A stretch of DNA of 64,000 bases from Zeimonas sediminis (GTDB taxonomy: Bacteria > Pseudomonadota > Gammaproteobacteria > Burkholderiales > Burkholderiaceae_E): the NCBI RefSeq assembly GCF_023721795.1, contig NZ_JAMQYE010000002.1:496001-560000 (forward strand), in the 5' to 3' direction. Position numbers and translations under genes: made by a program. Under the pieces are notes generated by a model. The model was not told the origin of the DNA. It made no database searches and saw nothing but the letters and a program-made list of their open reading frames with translations. Positions within the stretch are counted from its first letter, which is position 1. Each line of letters opens with the position of its first letter. This document shows, piece after piece, positions 1 through 8,448 of the stretch.

Positions 1-252
1 GGCGAGACCGTGCCCGAGTTCGAGCAGGCGGTGTTCGAGGCGCGGGCGCCGGGTGTTCTGCCGCTGCTGGTGGCCACTCGCTACGGCTTCCACATCGTGC
101 GGGTCGAAGCGATCGACGAAGGCCAGGCGCCATCGTTCGACGCGTGCCGCGAGGCGGTCGAGCGCGACCTGGCGACCGACGCGTGGCTGACCGCCTGCAG
201 GCAGTACCTGCAGCGACTTTCGGACGAAGCGCCGGCGCCGCTCGTGCAGTGA
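1..252 (+). CDS. Peptidylprolyl isomerase, parvulin type (3' part)
   Basis: The reading frame is open from the first base and ends at a TGA, so this is the last 83 codons of a gene that starts outside the window. The segment contains V-P-E-F-E-Q-A-V-F followed about 25 residues later by T-R-Y-G-F-H-I-V-R-V. This matches the end of the PpiC/parvulin rotamase domain, where the F/Y-G-x-H-I motif forms part of the active site. A helical tail of about 30 residues follows. Such proteins are usually periplasmic folding helpers, but no signal peptide can be checked here. The family call is good; the exact subfamily (PpiC, PpiD or SurA-like) is not resolvable. Confidence 0.8.
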   Translation, partial: GETVPEFEQAVFEARAPGVLPLLVATRYGFHIVRVEAIDEGQAPSFDACREAVERDLATDAWLTACRQYLQRLSDEAPAPLVQ

Positions 253-306
253 GAGCGCCCCGCGCCGACTCGAGTTCATCGTGAACGCACCCGAGGCACC
301 CAGCCG

Positions 307-1008
307 ATGGGAATGAGAATCCGCCCGGTCTGCGAGGGCATCAATCCGCTGCGCGACATCGTCGAGGGCGCGCGCCACTTCCAGCAGGCGATCGCGCCCG
401 AGGCGCGCGAGTTCTTCGGCAACCTGGCCGCCGGCCAGGCGCCGAAGGCGCTGTTCGTGACCTGCTCGGACTCGCGGATCAACCCCTTCCTGATCACCGA
501 CACGAACCCGGGCGACCTGTTCATCATGCGCAACGCCGGGCACATCGTGCCGCCCTTCGGCGCGGCCAAGGGCGGCGCCGAGGCCACGGTCGAGTTCGCG
601 GTCGTGGCGCTCGGCGTCGAGGACATCATCGTCTGCGGGCACTCGCACTGCGGGGCGATCCGCGGCCTGATGCACCCCGAGGCGCTCGGCGAGATGCCCG
701 CGGTCCGGCAGTGGCTGGCGCTCGCCGAGCCGACCCGGGCGATCGTCGCGGCGAACTTCGCCGACCTTCCCGAACGGGAGCGCACCGAGGCGATGACGCA
801 GGTCCACGTGCTGACGCAGATGGCGAACCTGCGCACGCTGCCGCCGGTGGCGGCGCGGCTCGCCAGGGGCAAGCTGCGACTGCACGGCTGGGTCTATCAC
901 ATCGGCTCCTCCGAGATCCTGGTGTGGAACCGCGAGACCCACCGATTCGGCCGGATAGACGGCGGCGAGCCCTTGCACTATTGCCCGGAGATCCGGCTCG
1001 ACGACTGA
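307..1008 (+). CDS. Beta-class carbonic anhydrase
   Basis: Predicted to interconvert CO2 and bicarbonate in the cytoplasm. The 233-residue protein carries the two beta-class signatures: C-S-D-S-R at residues 53-57 (zinc ligand Cys53, catalytic pair Asp55/Arg57) and G-H-S-H-C-G at 111-116 (zinc ligands His112 and Cys115). Length is normal for the family. A second in-frame ATG lies two codons downstream of the chosen start, so the exact start is uncertain by six bases. It follows the isomerase gene by 54 bases and precedes a tetR gene; neither neighbour explains its role. Nothing in the zinc site looks degenerate. Confidence 0.93.
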   Translation: MGMRIRPVCEGINPLRDIVEGARHFQQAIAPEAREFFGNLAAGQAPKALFVTCSDSRINPFLITDTNPGDLFIMRNAGHIVPPFGAAKGGAEATVEFAVVALGVEDIIVCGHSHCGAIRGLMHPEALGEMPAVRQWLALAEPTRAIVAANFADLPERERTEAMTQVHVLTQMANLRTLPPVAARLARGKLRLHGWVYHIGSSEILVWNRETHRFGRIDGGEPLHYCPEIRLDD

Positions 1009-1060
1009 TCGGGCGCCCGGGTTTCGGGCAGGCTGCCGGGCGACCAGCGGTGTTAAGATT

Positions 1061-1080
1061 TGATGACCCAATAGTCATTA
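1061..1080. promoter_or_regulatory. Candidate TetR operator over the tetR promoter
   Basis: The 20 bases form an inverted repeat: TGATGAC, six bases, then GTCATTA, with one mismatch between the arms and a perfect ATGAC/GTCAT core. It sits 19 bases before the tetR start codon. Just upstream is TAAGAT (1054-1059), a plausible -10 element. Position and symmetry suit an autoregulatory operator. The binding protein is inferred from adjacency only. Confidence 0.5.
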
Positions 1081-1099
1081 ATCGGCCCGACGACGCCCG

Positions 1100-1765
1100 A
1101 TGTCCGCCCTTCCCTCCCGTTCCCCGCGCTGGGAGCGCCGCAAGCAGGCGCGCCCCGGCGAACTGCTGGACGCGGCGCTCGACCTGTTCGTCGAACGCGG
1201 ATTCGCGGCCACCCGCCTCGACGAGGTCGCGGCGCGCGCGGGCGTCAGCAAGGGCACGCTGTACCTGTACTACGCCAGCAAGGAAGACCTGTTCAAGGCG
1301 GTGGTCCGGCAGAACATCGTGCCGCTGATCGAGGCCTTCGAACGCGACGTCGCCGCCTGGGAAGCGGGCAGCGCCGAGCTGCTCCAGGCCTTCTTCGAGG
1401 GCTGGTGGACCCGTTTCGGCGCGACCAAGCTGGCCGGCATCGCCAAGCTGGTGGTCGGCGAGGCCGGCAATTTCCCCGAGCTGGCCCTGTTCTTCCAGCA
1501 GGAAGTGGTGTTGCCGAACGCGAAGCTGCTGCGCACGATCATCGAACGTGGCATGGGCCGCGGGGAGTTCGCCGAAGTCGACGTCGAGGCGGCAGTGCAC
1601 CTGTGGATGTCGCCGCTGGTCATGAAGGCGATCTGGGAGCGCTCGATCCAGCCCTGCTGCCCGCCCGGCTTCGAGGTGCCGATCGAACGTTTCCTTGACG
1701 CGCATCTGCGCTCGGTGCTGGCCACCCTGGCACCACACGACCGCGCGGCGCGGCCCGTTGGCTAA
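1100..1765 (+). CDS. TetR/AcrR family transcriptional regulator
   Basis: A 221-residue one-component repressor candidate. The N-terminal helix-turn-helix lies at about residues 25-65, with the typical A-G-V-S-K-G-T-L-Y-L-Y-Y recognition region and K-E-D-L-F after it. The C-terminal ligand and dimer domain is all-helical and diverse, as usual. It lies directly upstream of the methyltransferase / rhodanese / tolC-type run, and control of that outer-membrane efflux component is a reasonable inference. The inverted repeat at 1061-1080 just before its start suggests autoregulation. Its stop codon TAA is also part of the -10-like element of the next gene. The ligand is unknown. Confidence 0.9.
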   Translation: MSALPSRSPRWERRKQARPGELLDAALDLFVERGFAATRLDEVAARAGVSKGTLYLYYASKEDLFKAVVRQNIVPLIEAFERDVAAWEAGSAELLQAFFEGWWTRFGATKLAGIAKLVVGEAGNFPELALFFQQEVVLPNAKLLRTIIERGMGRGEFAEVDVEAAVHLWMSPLVMKAIWERSIQPCCPPGFEVPIERFLDAHLRSVLATLAPHDRAARPVG

Positions 1766-1768
1766 AAT
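1763..1768 (+). promoter_or_regulatory. Candidate -10 element for the 1800-4410 gene run
   Basis: The sequence GC-TAAAAT-TCGC is a common betaproteobacterial -10 context. It overlaps the stop codon of tetR and lies 31 bases before the next start codon. No good -35 element was found at the expected spacing, so confidence is limited. Confidence 0.4.
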
Positions 1769-1799
1769 TCGCTGTTTGCAGACCCTCCGGAACCTCACG

Positions 1800-2468
1800 A
1801 TGGACATCGAACGCGCCCGCTTCAACATGGTCGAGCAGCAGATCCGCCCCTGGGAGGTGCTCGACCAGGATGTGCTCGACCTGCTGTTCGTGGTCCGGCG
1901 CGAGGAGTACGTTCCCGCCGCCTACCGGCAGCTGGCCTTCACCGACATGCAGATCCCGCTCACCGTGGACGGCCAGGCGACCGGCGAGGTGATGCTGGCG
2001 CCCAAGGTCGAGGCGCGGCTGCTTCAGTCGGCCGCCGTGCGCCGCCACGAGACCGTGCTCGAGATCGGCACGGGCTCGGGCCACATGGCAGCCCTGCTCG
2101 CGCACCGGGCACGGCGCGTCGTTTCCTGCGAGATCCGCCCCGAGCTCGCCCGCTTCGCCGCCGACAACCTCGCGCGCGCCGGCGTGGCCAACGTCACGGT
2201 CGAGGCTCGAAACGGCCTCGAGGCCGCGGCCGAGACCCTCTGGGACCTGATCGTGCTGTCGGGCTCGGTGCCCTTCGTGCCCGACTCGATTCTGCAGCAG
2301 CTGAACCCGGGCGGCGGTCGGCTCGTCGCGATCGTCGGCGAGCTGCCGATGATGGTCGCGCAGGTCGTCACCCGGGTCGGCGAGCGCGAGTACGCAGCCG
2401 AGAACCTGTTCGACACGGTCGCAACGCCGCTGGTCGGCTTCCCGCAGAAGGAAAAGTTCCGCTTCTGA
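1800..2468 (+). CDS. Protein-L-isoaspartate O-methyltransferase-like protein
   Basis: A 222-residue S-adenosylmethionine-dependent methyltransferase of the PCMT family, which repairs isoaspartyl residues in damaged proteins. The N-terminal M-V-E-Q-Q-I-R-P and the D-M-Q-I-P-L stretch (about 49-54) are family features, and the SAM-binding motif I is V-L-E-I-G-T-G-S-G-H at residues 86-95. The frame is open upstream within tetR, but the ATG at 1800 gives the usual family N-terminus. Betaproteobacterial members of this group sit beside rhodanese and tolC genes, as here, and are more divergent than E. coli Pcm. The true substrate may therefore differ from that of Pcm. Confidence 0.82.
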   Translation: MDIERARFNMVEQQIRPWEVLDQDVLDLLFVVRREEYVPAAYRQLAFTDMQIPLTVDGQATGEVMLAPKVEARLLQSAAVRRHETVLEIGTGSGHMAALLAHRARRVVSCEIRPELARFAADNLARAGVANVTVEARNGLEAAAETLWDLIVLSGSVPFVPDSILQQLNPGGGRLVAIVGELPMMVAQVVTRVGEREYAAENLFDTVATPLVGFPQKEKFRF

Positions 2469-2523
2469 CCGGGCCTCTCGCGCCCTCGGAAAGACGCCGC
2501 AACGCGACAGGACACCGCCGACG

Positions 2524-2940
2524 ATGCACCAGATACAGCCCGCACAACTCGCCAACTGGCTCGAGGCCGCCCAAGCGGACGCGGCCACCGCCGCGGCGCC
2601 CGACGCCGGCTTCCACTCGCCCGAGGCGCACGAGCACGCGCCGGTCGGCGAGCACCACCGGCCGATCGAGCAGCCGCTGGTCCTCGACGTGCGCGAGGAG
2701 TGGGAGGTGCAGACCGCCCGCATCCCGGGCAGCCTGCACATCCCGATGAACCAGATCCCGGCACGCCTGCACGAGCTGGTCGACGCCGGCCGGCCGATCG
2801 TCTGCTACTGTCACCATGGCATGCGAAGCATGCAGGTCGCGATGTTCCTGGAGCACCGGGGAGCCCGCGACGTGTACAACCTGGTCGGCGGCATAGACGC
2901 GTGGGCGCGGCTCGTCGACCCGTCCTGCCCCCGCTACTGA
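2524..2940 (+). CDS. Rhodanese-like sulfurtransferase
   Basis: A 138-residue single-domain rhodanese. After an N-terminal extension of about 50 residues rich in Ala and His, the domain starts at L-V-L-D-V-R-E-E-W-E (about 52-61). The active-site loop is C-H-H-G-M-R at residues 96-101, with Cys96 as the predicted persulfide carrier, and the domain ends with N-L-V-G-G-I-D-A-W. Predicted cytoplasmic, as no signal peptide is seen. It lies between the methyltransferase and tolC genes with gaps of about 55 bases on each side. The sulfur acceptor is unknown. Confidence 0.88.
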   Translation: MHQIQPAQLANWLEAAQADAATAAAPDAGFHSPEAHEHAPVGEHHRPIEQPLVLDVREEWEVQTARIPGSLHIPMNQIPARLHELVDAGRPIVCYCHHGMRSMQVAMFLEHRGARDVYNLVGGIDAWARLVDPSCPRY

Positions 2941-2994
2941 GCGCCCGATCCCCCGGGGAGCCCCGTCCCGACCGAGCCGTTCCGGAGCCTACCG

Positions 2995-4410
2995 ATGATC
3001 CAGCCGTTTCTCGTCAGGACCTGCGCCGCCGCGATCGGCATCGCCTTGTCGGCGCCGGCCTTCGCCCTCGACCTGCTGCAGGCCTGGCGCGACGCGCTGG
3101 CCAGCGACTCGCAGGTCGCCAGCGCCCGCGCGCAGCTGGCCGCGATCCGCGAACGCGTGCCGCAGGCCCAGGCAGGCCTGCTGCCGCAAGTCGGCGCCAG
3201 CGCCGCGGTCAACCGCAGCTACTCGAACACCAACGTCGCCCCGTCCCGCGACTTCACCGGGCAGAACTACGGCATCCAGCTCAGCTATCCGCTGTACCGC
3301 CTCCAGAACGTCGAGGCGCTCGAGCAGAGCAAGCTGCAGGCGACGCTCGGCGAGGCCCAGTTCGCGCTGGTCCGGCAGGACCTGATCGTGCGGGTGGCGC
3401 AGGCCTACTTCGACGTGCTGGCGGCGCAGGACAACGTCACCACGATCCAGGCCCAGAAGCGGGCGATCTCCGAGCAGCTGGCCGCCGCGAAGCGCAACTT
3501 CGAGGTCGGCACCGCCACGATCACCGACCAGCAGGAGGCGCAGGCGCGCTTCGATCTGGCGGTGGCCCAGGAGCTCGCCGCGCAGAACGAGCTCGAGGTC
3601 CGCCGGGCCGCGCTGATCCAGCTCGTCGGCAAGCCGGTCGGCGAGCTCGACGTGCTGCGGCCCGGCGTCGACCTGAAGGGACCTCAACCGGCCCGCGAGA
3701 GCGACTGGGTCGAGAGCGCCCGCCGCGAGGCATGGCAGGTGCAGCAGGCGCAGATCGGCAGCGAGATCGCGCGGCGCGAGATCGATCGCCAGCGCTACGC
3801 GAAGAGCCCGACCGTGGACCTGGTCGGCTCGGTTTCGCACGTGCGGAACTCTTCGGCCAACTTCGTCGGCATCAACTCGAACAACGCGTCGGTCGGCGTG
3901 CAGCTCGCGATCCCCCTCTACACCGGCGGCGCGATCGACGCCCGGGTGCGCGAGGCCGCCGCGAACCACGAGAGGGCGCTCGCCGACCTCGACACCGCGC
4001 GGCGCAGCGTCGAACAGGGCGCGCGGCAGTTCTTCCTGGGCCTGAATAGCGGACTGGGCCAGGTGCGCGCGCTCGAGGCCGCCGAGCGGTCGAGCCGGCT
4101 GGCGCTCGAATCGAACCTGCTCGGCTACCAGGTCGGCGTGCGGATCAACATCGACGTGCTGAACGCGCAGCAGCAGCTGTTCACCACCCAGCGCGACCTG
4201 GCCCGGGCGCGCTACGACGTGCTGGTCAACGGCCTGCGGCTGAAGGCCGCGGCCGGCGCGCTGTCCGAGGACGACCTGCGCGAGGTCAACGCGCTACTGG
4301 TCGATCCGTCGACGCTGCCGCCGCCGGTGACCAGCAGCCCGGTCGCGGCGCCTGCCGGCGCGCCGATGAAGCCTGCCGCGCCCGCCGGCGCGCCACCCGC
4401 GCGCCGCTGA
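2995..4410 (+). CDS. TolC-family outer-membrane channel protein
   Basis: A 471-residue outer-membrane factor for type I secretion or drug efflux. A signal peptide ends near Ala24 (S-A-P-A-F-A then L-D-L-L). Two repeats of the outer-membrane efflux protein fold follow, rich in long Gln/Ala/Glu helices, with the second repeat starting near residue 240. The beta-barrel segments are visible as Tyr/Asn/Ser-rich strands near residues 70-110 and 275-310. The C-terminal 35 residues are Ala/Pro-rich and probably disordered. Length is typical of TolC (about 440-495). No inner-membrane pump or adaptor is adjacent, as usual for a housekeeping TolC. It ends 4 bases from the convergent waaA stop. Confidence 0.92.
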   Translation: MIQPFLVRTCAAAIGIALSAPAFALDLLQAWRDALASDSQVASARAQLAAIRERVPQAQAGLLPQVGASAAVNRSYSNTNVAPSRDFTGQNYGIQLSYPLYRLQNVEALEQSKLQATLGEAQFALVRQDLIVRVAQAYFDVLAAQDNVTTIQAQKRAISEQLAAAKRNFEVGTATITDQQEAQARFDLAVAQELAAQNELEVRRAALIQLVGKPVGELDVLRPGVDLKGPQPARESDWVESARREAWQVQQAQIGSEIARREIDRQRYAKSPTVDLVGSVSHVRNSSANFVGINSNNASVGVQLAIPLYTGGAIDARVREAAANHERALADLDTARRSVEQGARQFFLGLNSGLGQVRALEAAERSSRLALESNLLGYQVGVRINIDVLNAQQQLFTTQRDLARARYDVLVNGLRLKAAAGALSEDDLREVNALLVDPSTLPPPVTSSPVAAPAGAPMKPAAPAGAPPARR

Positions 4411-4414
4411 GCCG

Positions 4415-5869
4415 TCATCGGAGCAGCGGCGCCAGCGCCTCGAGCGTTCGCGCCGTCGCGCCGCGGTGGCGCGCCGCGAAGGCGAGCGCGTGCTCGCCGA
4501 GCGACTGCCGGCGCACCGGGTCCGCGGCGATCGCCAGCGCCTCGCGCAACGCCGCCTCGGCATCGGGCGCGCGCAAGGCGGCGTTCTCGGCGATCGCCTG
4601 GTCGGCCGCCTGCTCGAAGTTGAACGTGTGCGGCCCCACCACCACCGGCACGCCCACCGCGCATGCCTCGATCAGGTTCTGGCCGCCGAAGGGCAGCAGC
4701 GACCCGCCCACGATCGCCACGTCGGCCAGCGCGTAGTAGGCGAACATCTCGCCCATCGAATCGCCGAGCACCACGTCCGCTTCGCAATCGGCCTGCGGCG
4801 GCGCGGACGGCCCCCACGCGCTGCGACGGACCATCCGCAGGCCCCTGCGCTCGATCTCGCTGGCCACCTCGTCGAAGCGCTGCGGATGGCGGGGAACGAT
4901 GACCAGCAGCGGCGGCCAGCGCATGTCGGCCGGCCGGGCGATCCGCGGCTCCGCCGCCGCCTCGGCCTCGGACGGCTCGGCCCCGACGCCGGCCTCGGCC
5001 TCCGCCTCGGCTTCGCGCTCGCGCCACGCGCACCACGCATCGAGGATCAGCGCCTCCTCGCCGTCGCGCGTGCTCGCGGCCAGCACCGACGGCCGGTGCG
5101 CGCCGCCGTGGCCGGCGCGCAGCAGGCCCAGTCGCCACACGTGACCGAGCACCTCCAGCTTCGGCGGGGGCGCGACGTCGAACTTCACGTTGCCCAGGAC
5201 GGCGACCTCGCTCCGGCCGAGCGCGCGGATCCGCGCGGCGTCGGCCTCGGTCTGCGCCAGCACGCGCGCCAGGCCGGCCAGCGCCGGGCGCATCAGCCAG
5301 CGCGTGCGGCGGCCCTTGCGCAACGAGCGCTCCGACAAGCGGGCGTTGACCAGCGCCAGCGGAATGCCCTCTGCGCGCGACACCGCGACCAGGTTCGGCC
5401 AGAGCTCGGTCTCCATCACGATGCCGGCGCGAGGCCGCCAGGCGCGAAGGAACCGCCGGATCGCGAACGGGATGTCGTAGGGCAGCAGCACCTGCTCGAT
5501 TCGCGGCGGCGCGCCGGCGTCGCCCTGCATCAGCGCGCCGAAGAGTTCCCGGCCGGTGTCGACGCCGGTCGGCGTCATGTGCGTGAGCAGCAGGCGGTGG
5601 CCCGGATAGCGCTCGAGCAGCGCGCGCACCAGCGGCTGCGCGGCCCGCGTCTCGCCGACGGACACCGCGTGCACCCAGATCAGCGGCGCATCGTCGGCGC
5701 GGCGCGCATGCCCGCCGAAGCGCTCGCCGATGCGACGCCGGTAGTCGGGCTGGCGGCGCGCTCGCCAGAACAGGTAACCGAGCGCGAGCGGCGCGGCCAG
5801 CCACCAGGCGAGCGAGTAGAGGCCGCGGGCGAGGCGCTCGTGGATGCGCTCGCGCGAGGGATCAGCCAC
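4415..5869 (-). CDS. waaA: 3-deoxy-D-manno-octulosonic acid (Kdo) transferase
   Basis: Transfers Kdo from CMP-Kdo to lipid A precursor on the cytoplasmic face of the inner membrane. The protein has an N-terminal membrane anchor (L-Y-S-L-A-W-W-L-A-A-P-L, about 17-28), then R-I-G-E-R-F-G, W-V-H-A-V-S-V-G-E and T-H-M-T-P-T-G, the usual N-terminal signatures, and M-E-T-E-L-W-P-N. The C-terminal half has G-G-S-L-L-P-F-G-G-Q-N-L-I-E-A. The start is GTG at 5869, overlapping the end of waaC by 8 bases, so the two are probably translationally coupled. At 484 residues it is about 60 longer than E. coli WaaA. Part of the difference is a Glu/Ala-rich insert near residues 280-315. Confidence 0.95.
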   Translation of the reverse strand: MADPSRERIHERLARGLYSLAWWLAAPLALGYLFWRARRQPDYRRRIGERFGGHARRADDAPLIWVHAVSVGETRAAQPLVRALLERYPGHRLLLTHMTPTGVDTGRELFGALMQGDAGAPPRIEQVLLPYDIPFAIRRFLRAWRPRAGIVMETELWPNLVAVSRAEGIPLALVNARLSERSLRKGRRTRWLMRPALAGLARVLAQTEADAARIRALGRSEVAVLGNVKFDVAPPPKLEVLGHVWRLGLLRAGHGGAHRPSVLAASTRDGEEALILDAWCAWREREAEAEAEAGVGAEPSEAEAAAEPRIARPADMRWPPLLVIVPRHPQRFDEVASEIERRGLRMVRRSAWGPSAPPQADCEADVVLGDSMGEMFAYYALADVAIVGGSLLPFGGQNLIEACAVGVPVVVGPHTFNFEQAADQAIAENAALRAPDAEAALREALAIAADPVRRQSLGEHALAFAARHRGATARTLEALAPLLR

Positions 5870-6839
5870 GCTGCGCCCCGGCCGCCTGCGCCGCGCGCAC
5901 CCGATCCGCCGCGGCGAGCACCGCGTCGACGTCGGGCCATCGACCGTCCTCGCCGAGGCTCTCGGCCCGCGGCGTCCAGTAGGGTCCGAAGCGCCAGGCC
6001 GGCGTGGCCGCGAACAGCGCCACCGTCGGCGCGTCGAGCGCGGCCGACAGGTGCGTGAGGCCGGTGTCGACGCCGACGACGAGCTCGGCGCGCGCGATCG
6101 CCGCCGCGCACTGGCGCAGCGTTAGCTTCGGCAGCACGACGGCCGGGGGCGCGCCCGCCAGGCTCTGCGCCCGCTCGCGTTCGGCCGCGCTTCCCCAGGG
6201 CAGCGCCGCCGCCAGGCCCTGCCGGGCGAGCCGCGCGATCAGCTCGCGCCAGCGATCGTCGGGCCACTGCTTCTCGGCGCGCGAGGTCGCGTGCAGCAGC
6301 AGCGCGTACGGCCGCTCGGGCAGCCCGGGCACCGGCTCGTCGGGCGGCGACAATCCGAACGCCGGCAGGCCCTCGACCCGGTAACCGAGCGCCTGCGCGG
6401 CCAGCAAGCGAAGCCGCTCGATCGCGTGCAGCTTCATGTCGACGTCGAATCGCCGGCGGTACGCGAGCGCGGCCAGCGGCTCGCGCGCGCAGCGCCGCGA
6501 GAAGCCGGCGACCGGCGCGCCGGTCATCCTGGCCACCCAGGCGCTCTTGACCAGGCCCTGCAGGTCGAGCGCCAGGTCGTAGCGCGCGGCGCGCAAGCGG
6601 GCGCGAACCGCCGCGATCTCGCGGCGCGTGCCGGTATCGAACAACGACTTGCGCCAGCGCCGGATCGCGACCGGTATCACCTCGCCGACCGACGGGTGCA
6701 GCGCCGGCAGCTCGGCGAAGGACTCCTCGACGACCCAGTCGATCCGCGCGCCCGGGATCGCGCGGACGATGTCGGTGACGACCGGCAGCGCGTGGATCAC
6801 GTCGCCCATCGAGGAGGTCTTGATCAGGGCGAGCCTCAT
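5862..6839 (-). CDS. waaC: LPS heptosyltransferase I
   Basis: Adds the first L-glycero-D-manno-heptose to the Kdo region of the LPS inner core, using ADP-heptose. The 325-residue GT9-family protein starts with M-R-L-A-L-I-K-T-S-S-M-G-D-V-I-H, the hallmark N-terminus. It has the nucleotide-binding segment G-V-D-T-G-L-T-H-L-S near residue 260 and a following A-L-F-A-A-T. The frame stays open far upstream through the mutase gene, but the ATG at 6839 gives the exact family N-terminus. It lies 8 bases after the mutase stop and overlaps waaA by 8 bases, so mutase-waaC-waaA is one leftward transcription unit. Confidence 0.95.
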   Translation of the reverse strand: MRLALIKTSSMGDVIHALPVVTDIVRAIPGARIDWVVEESFAELPALHPSVGEVIPVAIRRWRKSLFDTGTRREIAAVRARLRAARYDLALDLQGLVKSAWVARMTGAPVAGFSRRCAREPLAALAYRRRFDVDMKLHAIERLRLLAAQALGYRVEGLPAFGLSPPDEPVPGLPERPYALLLHATSRAEKQWPDDRWRELIARLARQGLAAALPWGSAAERERAQSLAGAPPAVVLPKLTLRQCAAAIARAELVVGVDTGLTHLSAALDAPTVALFAATPAWRFGPYWTPRAESLGEDGRWPDVDAVLAAADRVRAAQAAGAQRG

Positions 6840-6847
6840 CCGGCGGC

Positions 6848-8236
6848 TCAGAACGGCAATTGCGCCCCCGGCTTCACCGCCAGGATCGCCCGCCGGAATT
6901 CGGCCTGGATCCGCGCCAGCGCCTCGGGCGTGTCGGCCTCGAAGCGGATCACGACCACCGGCGTGGTGTTCGACGGCCGGGCCAGCCCGAAGCCGTCCGG
7001 GTACTCGGCCCGCACGCCGTCGATCGTGATCACCTCGGTGGCGCCGTCGAACCTGGCCTCGCGTTTCAGCGCCTCGACCAGCGCGAAGTTCTCGCCCTCG
7101 GCGGTCTTCAGCTGCAGTTCGGGCGTGGCCGGCGAGTCGGGCAGCGCGTTGAGCACCGCGCTGGGGTCGGCGTGGCGCGACAGGATCTCGAGCAGGCGCG
7201 CGCCGGTGTAGAGCCCGTCGTCGAAGCCGTACCAGCGCTCCTTGAAGAACACGTGCCCGCTCATCTCGCCGGCCAGCGGCGCCCCGCTCTCCTTGAGCTT
7301 GGCCTTGACCAGCGAGTGGCCGGTGCGCCACATCGTGGGGCGGCCGCCGTGCGCGCGCACGTGCGCGGCAACGTTTCGGCTGCACTTCACGTCGTAGATG
7401 ATCTCGGCGCCCGGGTTGCGCGACAGCACGTCCTGCGCGAACAGCATCAGCTGGCGGTCGGGCCAGACGATGTTGCCCTCCTTCGTGACCACGCCGAGCC
7501 GGTCGCCGTCGCCGTCGAAGGCCAGGCCGATCTCGGCGTCGGTCTCGCGGAGGCAGCGGATCAGGTCCTGCAGGTTCTCGACGTGCGCCGGATCGGGATG
7601 GTGGTTCGGGAAGTTGCCGTCCACCTTGCAGAACAGCTCGGTGACCTCGCAGCCGAGCGCGCGGAACAGTTGCGGCGCGAGCGCCCCGGCCACGCCGTTG
7701 CCGCAGTCGATCGCGATCTTCATCGGGCGGGCGAGCTTCACGTCGCCCGTTATCCGGTCGAGGTAGCGCTGGCCGAGGTCCGCGGTGCGATAGCCGCCAC
7801 GCTCGGCCGGCGGGACTTCCTCCAGGCTGCCCGCCTCGATCGCGTCGCGCAGCCCGAGGATCGCTTCGCCGTAGATCGCGTCCCCCGCCACCACCATCTT
7901 CAGCCCGTTGTAGTCGGGCGGGTTGTGGCTGCCGGTGACTGCCACGCCGGTGCCGGTGCCGAGCTCGAAGGTGGCGTAGTAGACGACCGGCGTGGGCACC
8001 ATGCCGATGTCGACCACGCTCACGCCGGCGGCGCGAAAGCCGTCGGCGAGCGCCTGCGACAGCGCCGGGCCGGACAGGCGGCCGTCGCGGCCGATCACGG
8101 TCTCGGTGGCGCCGGCCTGGCGGGCCTTCGTGCCGAGGGCCAGGCCGATCGCGCGCACCGCGTCGACGGTGAGCGTGCGGTCGACGATGCCGCGGATGTC
8201 GTAGGCCTTGAAGATGGAAGGGGAGATGGTCTGCAC
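6848..8236 (-). CDS. Phosphomannomutase/phosphoglucomutase (AlgC-like)
   Basis: Interconverts hexose 1- and 6-phosphates, feeding sugar nucleotides for LPS and other polysaccharides. The 462-residue protein begins I-F-K-A-Y-D-I-R-G and carries the phosphoserine loop T-G-S-H-N-P-P (about residues 102-108), the metal-binding loop D-G-D-G-D-R (about 242-247), the sugar-specificity loop G-E-M-S-G-H (about 324-329) and the phosphate-binding R-x-S-N-T-T-P near the C-terminus. The start codon is GTG at 8236. A dual-specificity AlgC-type enzyme is most likely from the length and motifs; specificity for mannose or glucose cannot be settled by reading. It heads the leftward waaC-waaA unit. Confidence 0.92.
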   Translation of the reverse strand: MQTISPSIFKAYDIRGIVDRTLTVDAVRAIGLALGTKARQAGATETVIGRDGRLSGPALSQALADGFRAAGVSVVDIGMVPTPVVYYATFELGTGTGVAVTGSHNPPDYNGLKMVVAGDAIYGEAILGLRDAIEAGSLEEVPPAERGGYRTADLGQRYLDRITGDVKLARPMKIAIDCGNGVAGALAPQLFRALGCEVTELFCKVDGNFPNHHPDPAHVENLQDLIRCLRETDAEIGLAFDGDGDRLGVVTKEGNIVWPDRQLMLFAQDVLSRNPGAEIIYDVKCSRNVAAHVRAHGGRPTMWRTGHSLVKAKLKESGAPLAGEMSGHVFFKERWYGFDDGLYTGARLLEILSRHADPSAVLNALPDSPATPELQLKTAEGENFALVEALKREARFDGATEVITIDGVRAEYPDGFGLARPSNTTPVVVIRFEADTPEALARIQAEFRRAILAVKPGAQLPF

Positions 8237-8269
8237 GGGGAAGTCCGTTCGGGTGCGGGGGATCCGGTG

Positions 8270-8275
8270 ATTCTA
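8270..8275 (-). promoter_or_regulatory. Candidate -10 for the mutase-waaC-waaA unit
   Basis: Read on the minus strand the bases are TAGAAT, 33 bases before the GTG start of the mutase gene. No convincing -35 was found. It lies in the 212-base divergent spacer (8237-8448), which also holds a candidate rightward promoter for the rfb genes. Confidence 0.3.
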
Positions 8276-8362
8276 AGGGAGCGCCACTGCGGCGGATCGT
8301 GACGCCCGGCACCTGCTGCGCCGAGCCGCTGGCCTTCTTTCGCGCCCGCCCCGGCGATCGGC

Positions 8363-8368
8363 GATAAT
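8363..8368 (+). promoter_or_regulatory. Candidate -10 for the rfb/O-antigen operon
   Basis: The sequence GGC-GATAAT-CGAGG lies 80 bases before the rfbB start. A weak TTT-rich -35-like element lies about 17-20 bases upstream. A GC-rich hairpin-forming stretch (CCCGG...CCGGG, about 8400-8420) lies in the leader. No JUMPstart or ops-type antitermination sequence was found here. Confidence 0.4.
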
Positions 8369-8448
8369 CGAGGTTTGCCACCAAGACACCGGGCGATCCT
8401 CCCGGCCCCCGCGAGCCGGGGCGCCGTGGTCCGTGACCTGAACATCAA

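Noticed and set aside
626-1828. Long minus-strand frames opposite carbonic anhydrase and tetR
   Set aside because: Composition is that of antisense frames in GC-rich DNA, and the plus-strand genes are unmistakable.
8237-8448. JUMPstart/ops antitermination element before the O-antigen locus
   Set aside because: No GGCGGTAG-type core was found in the divergent spacer.
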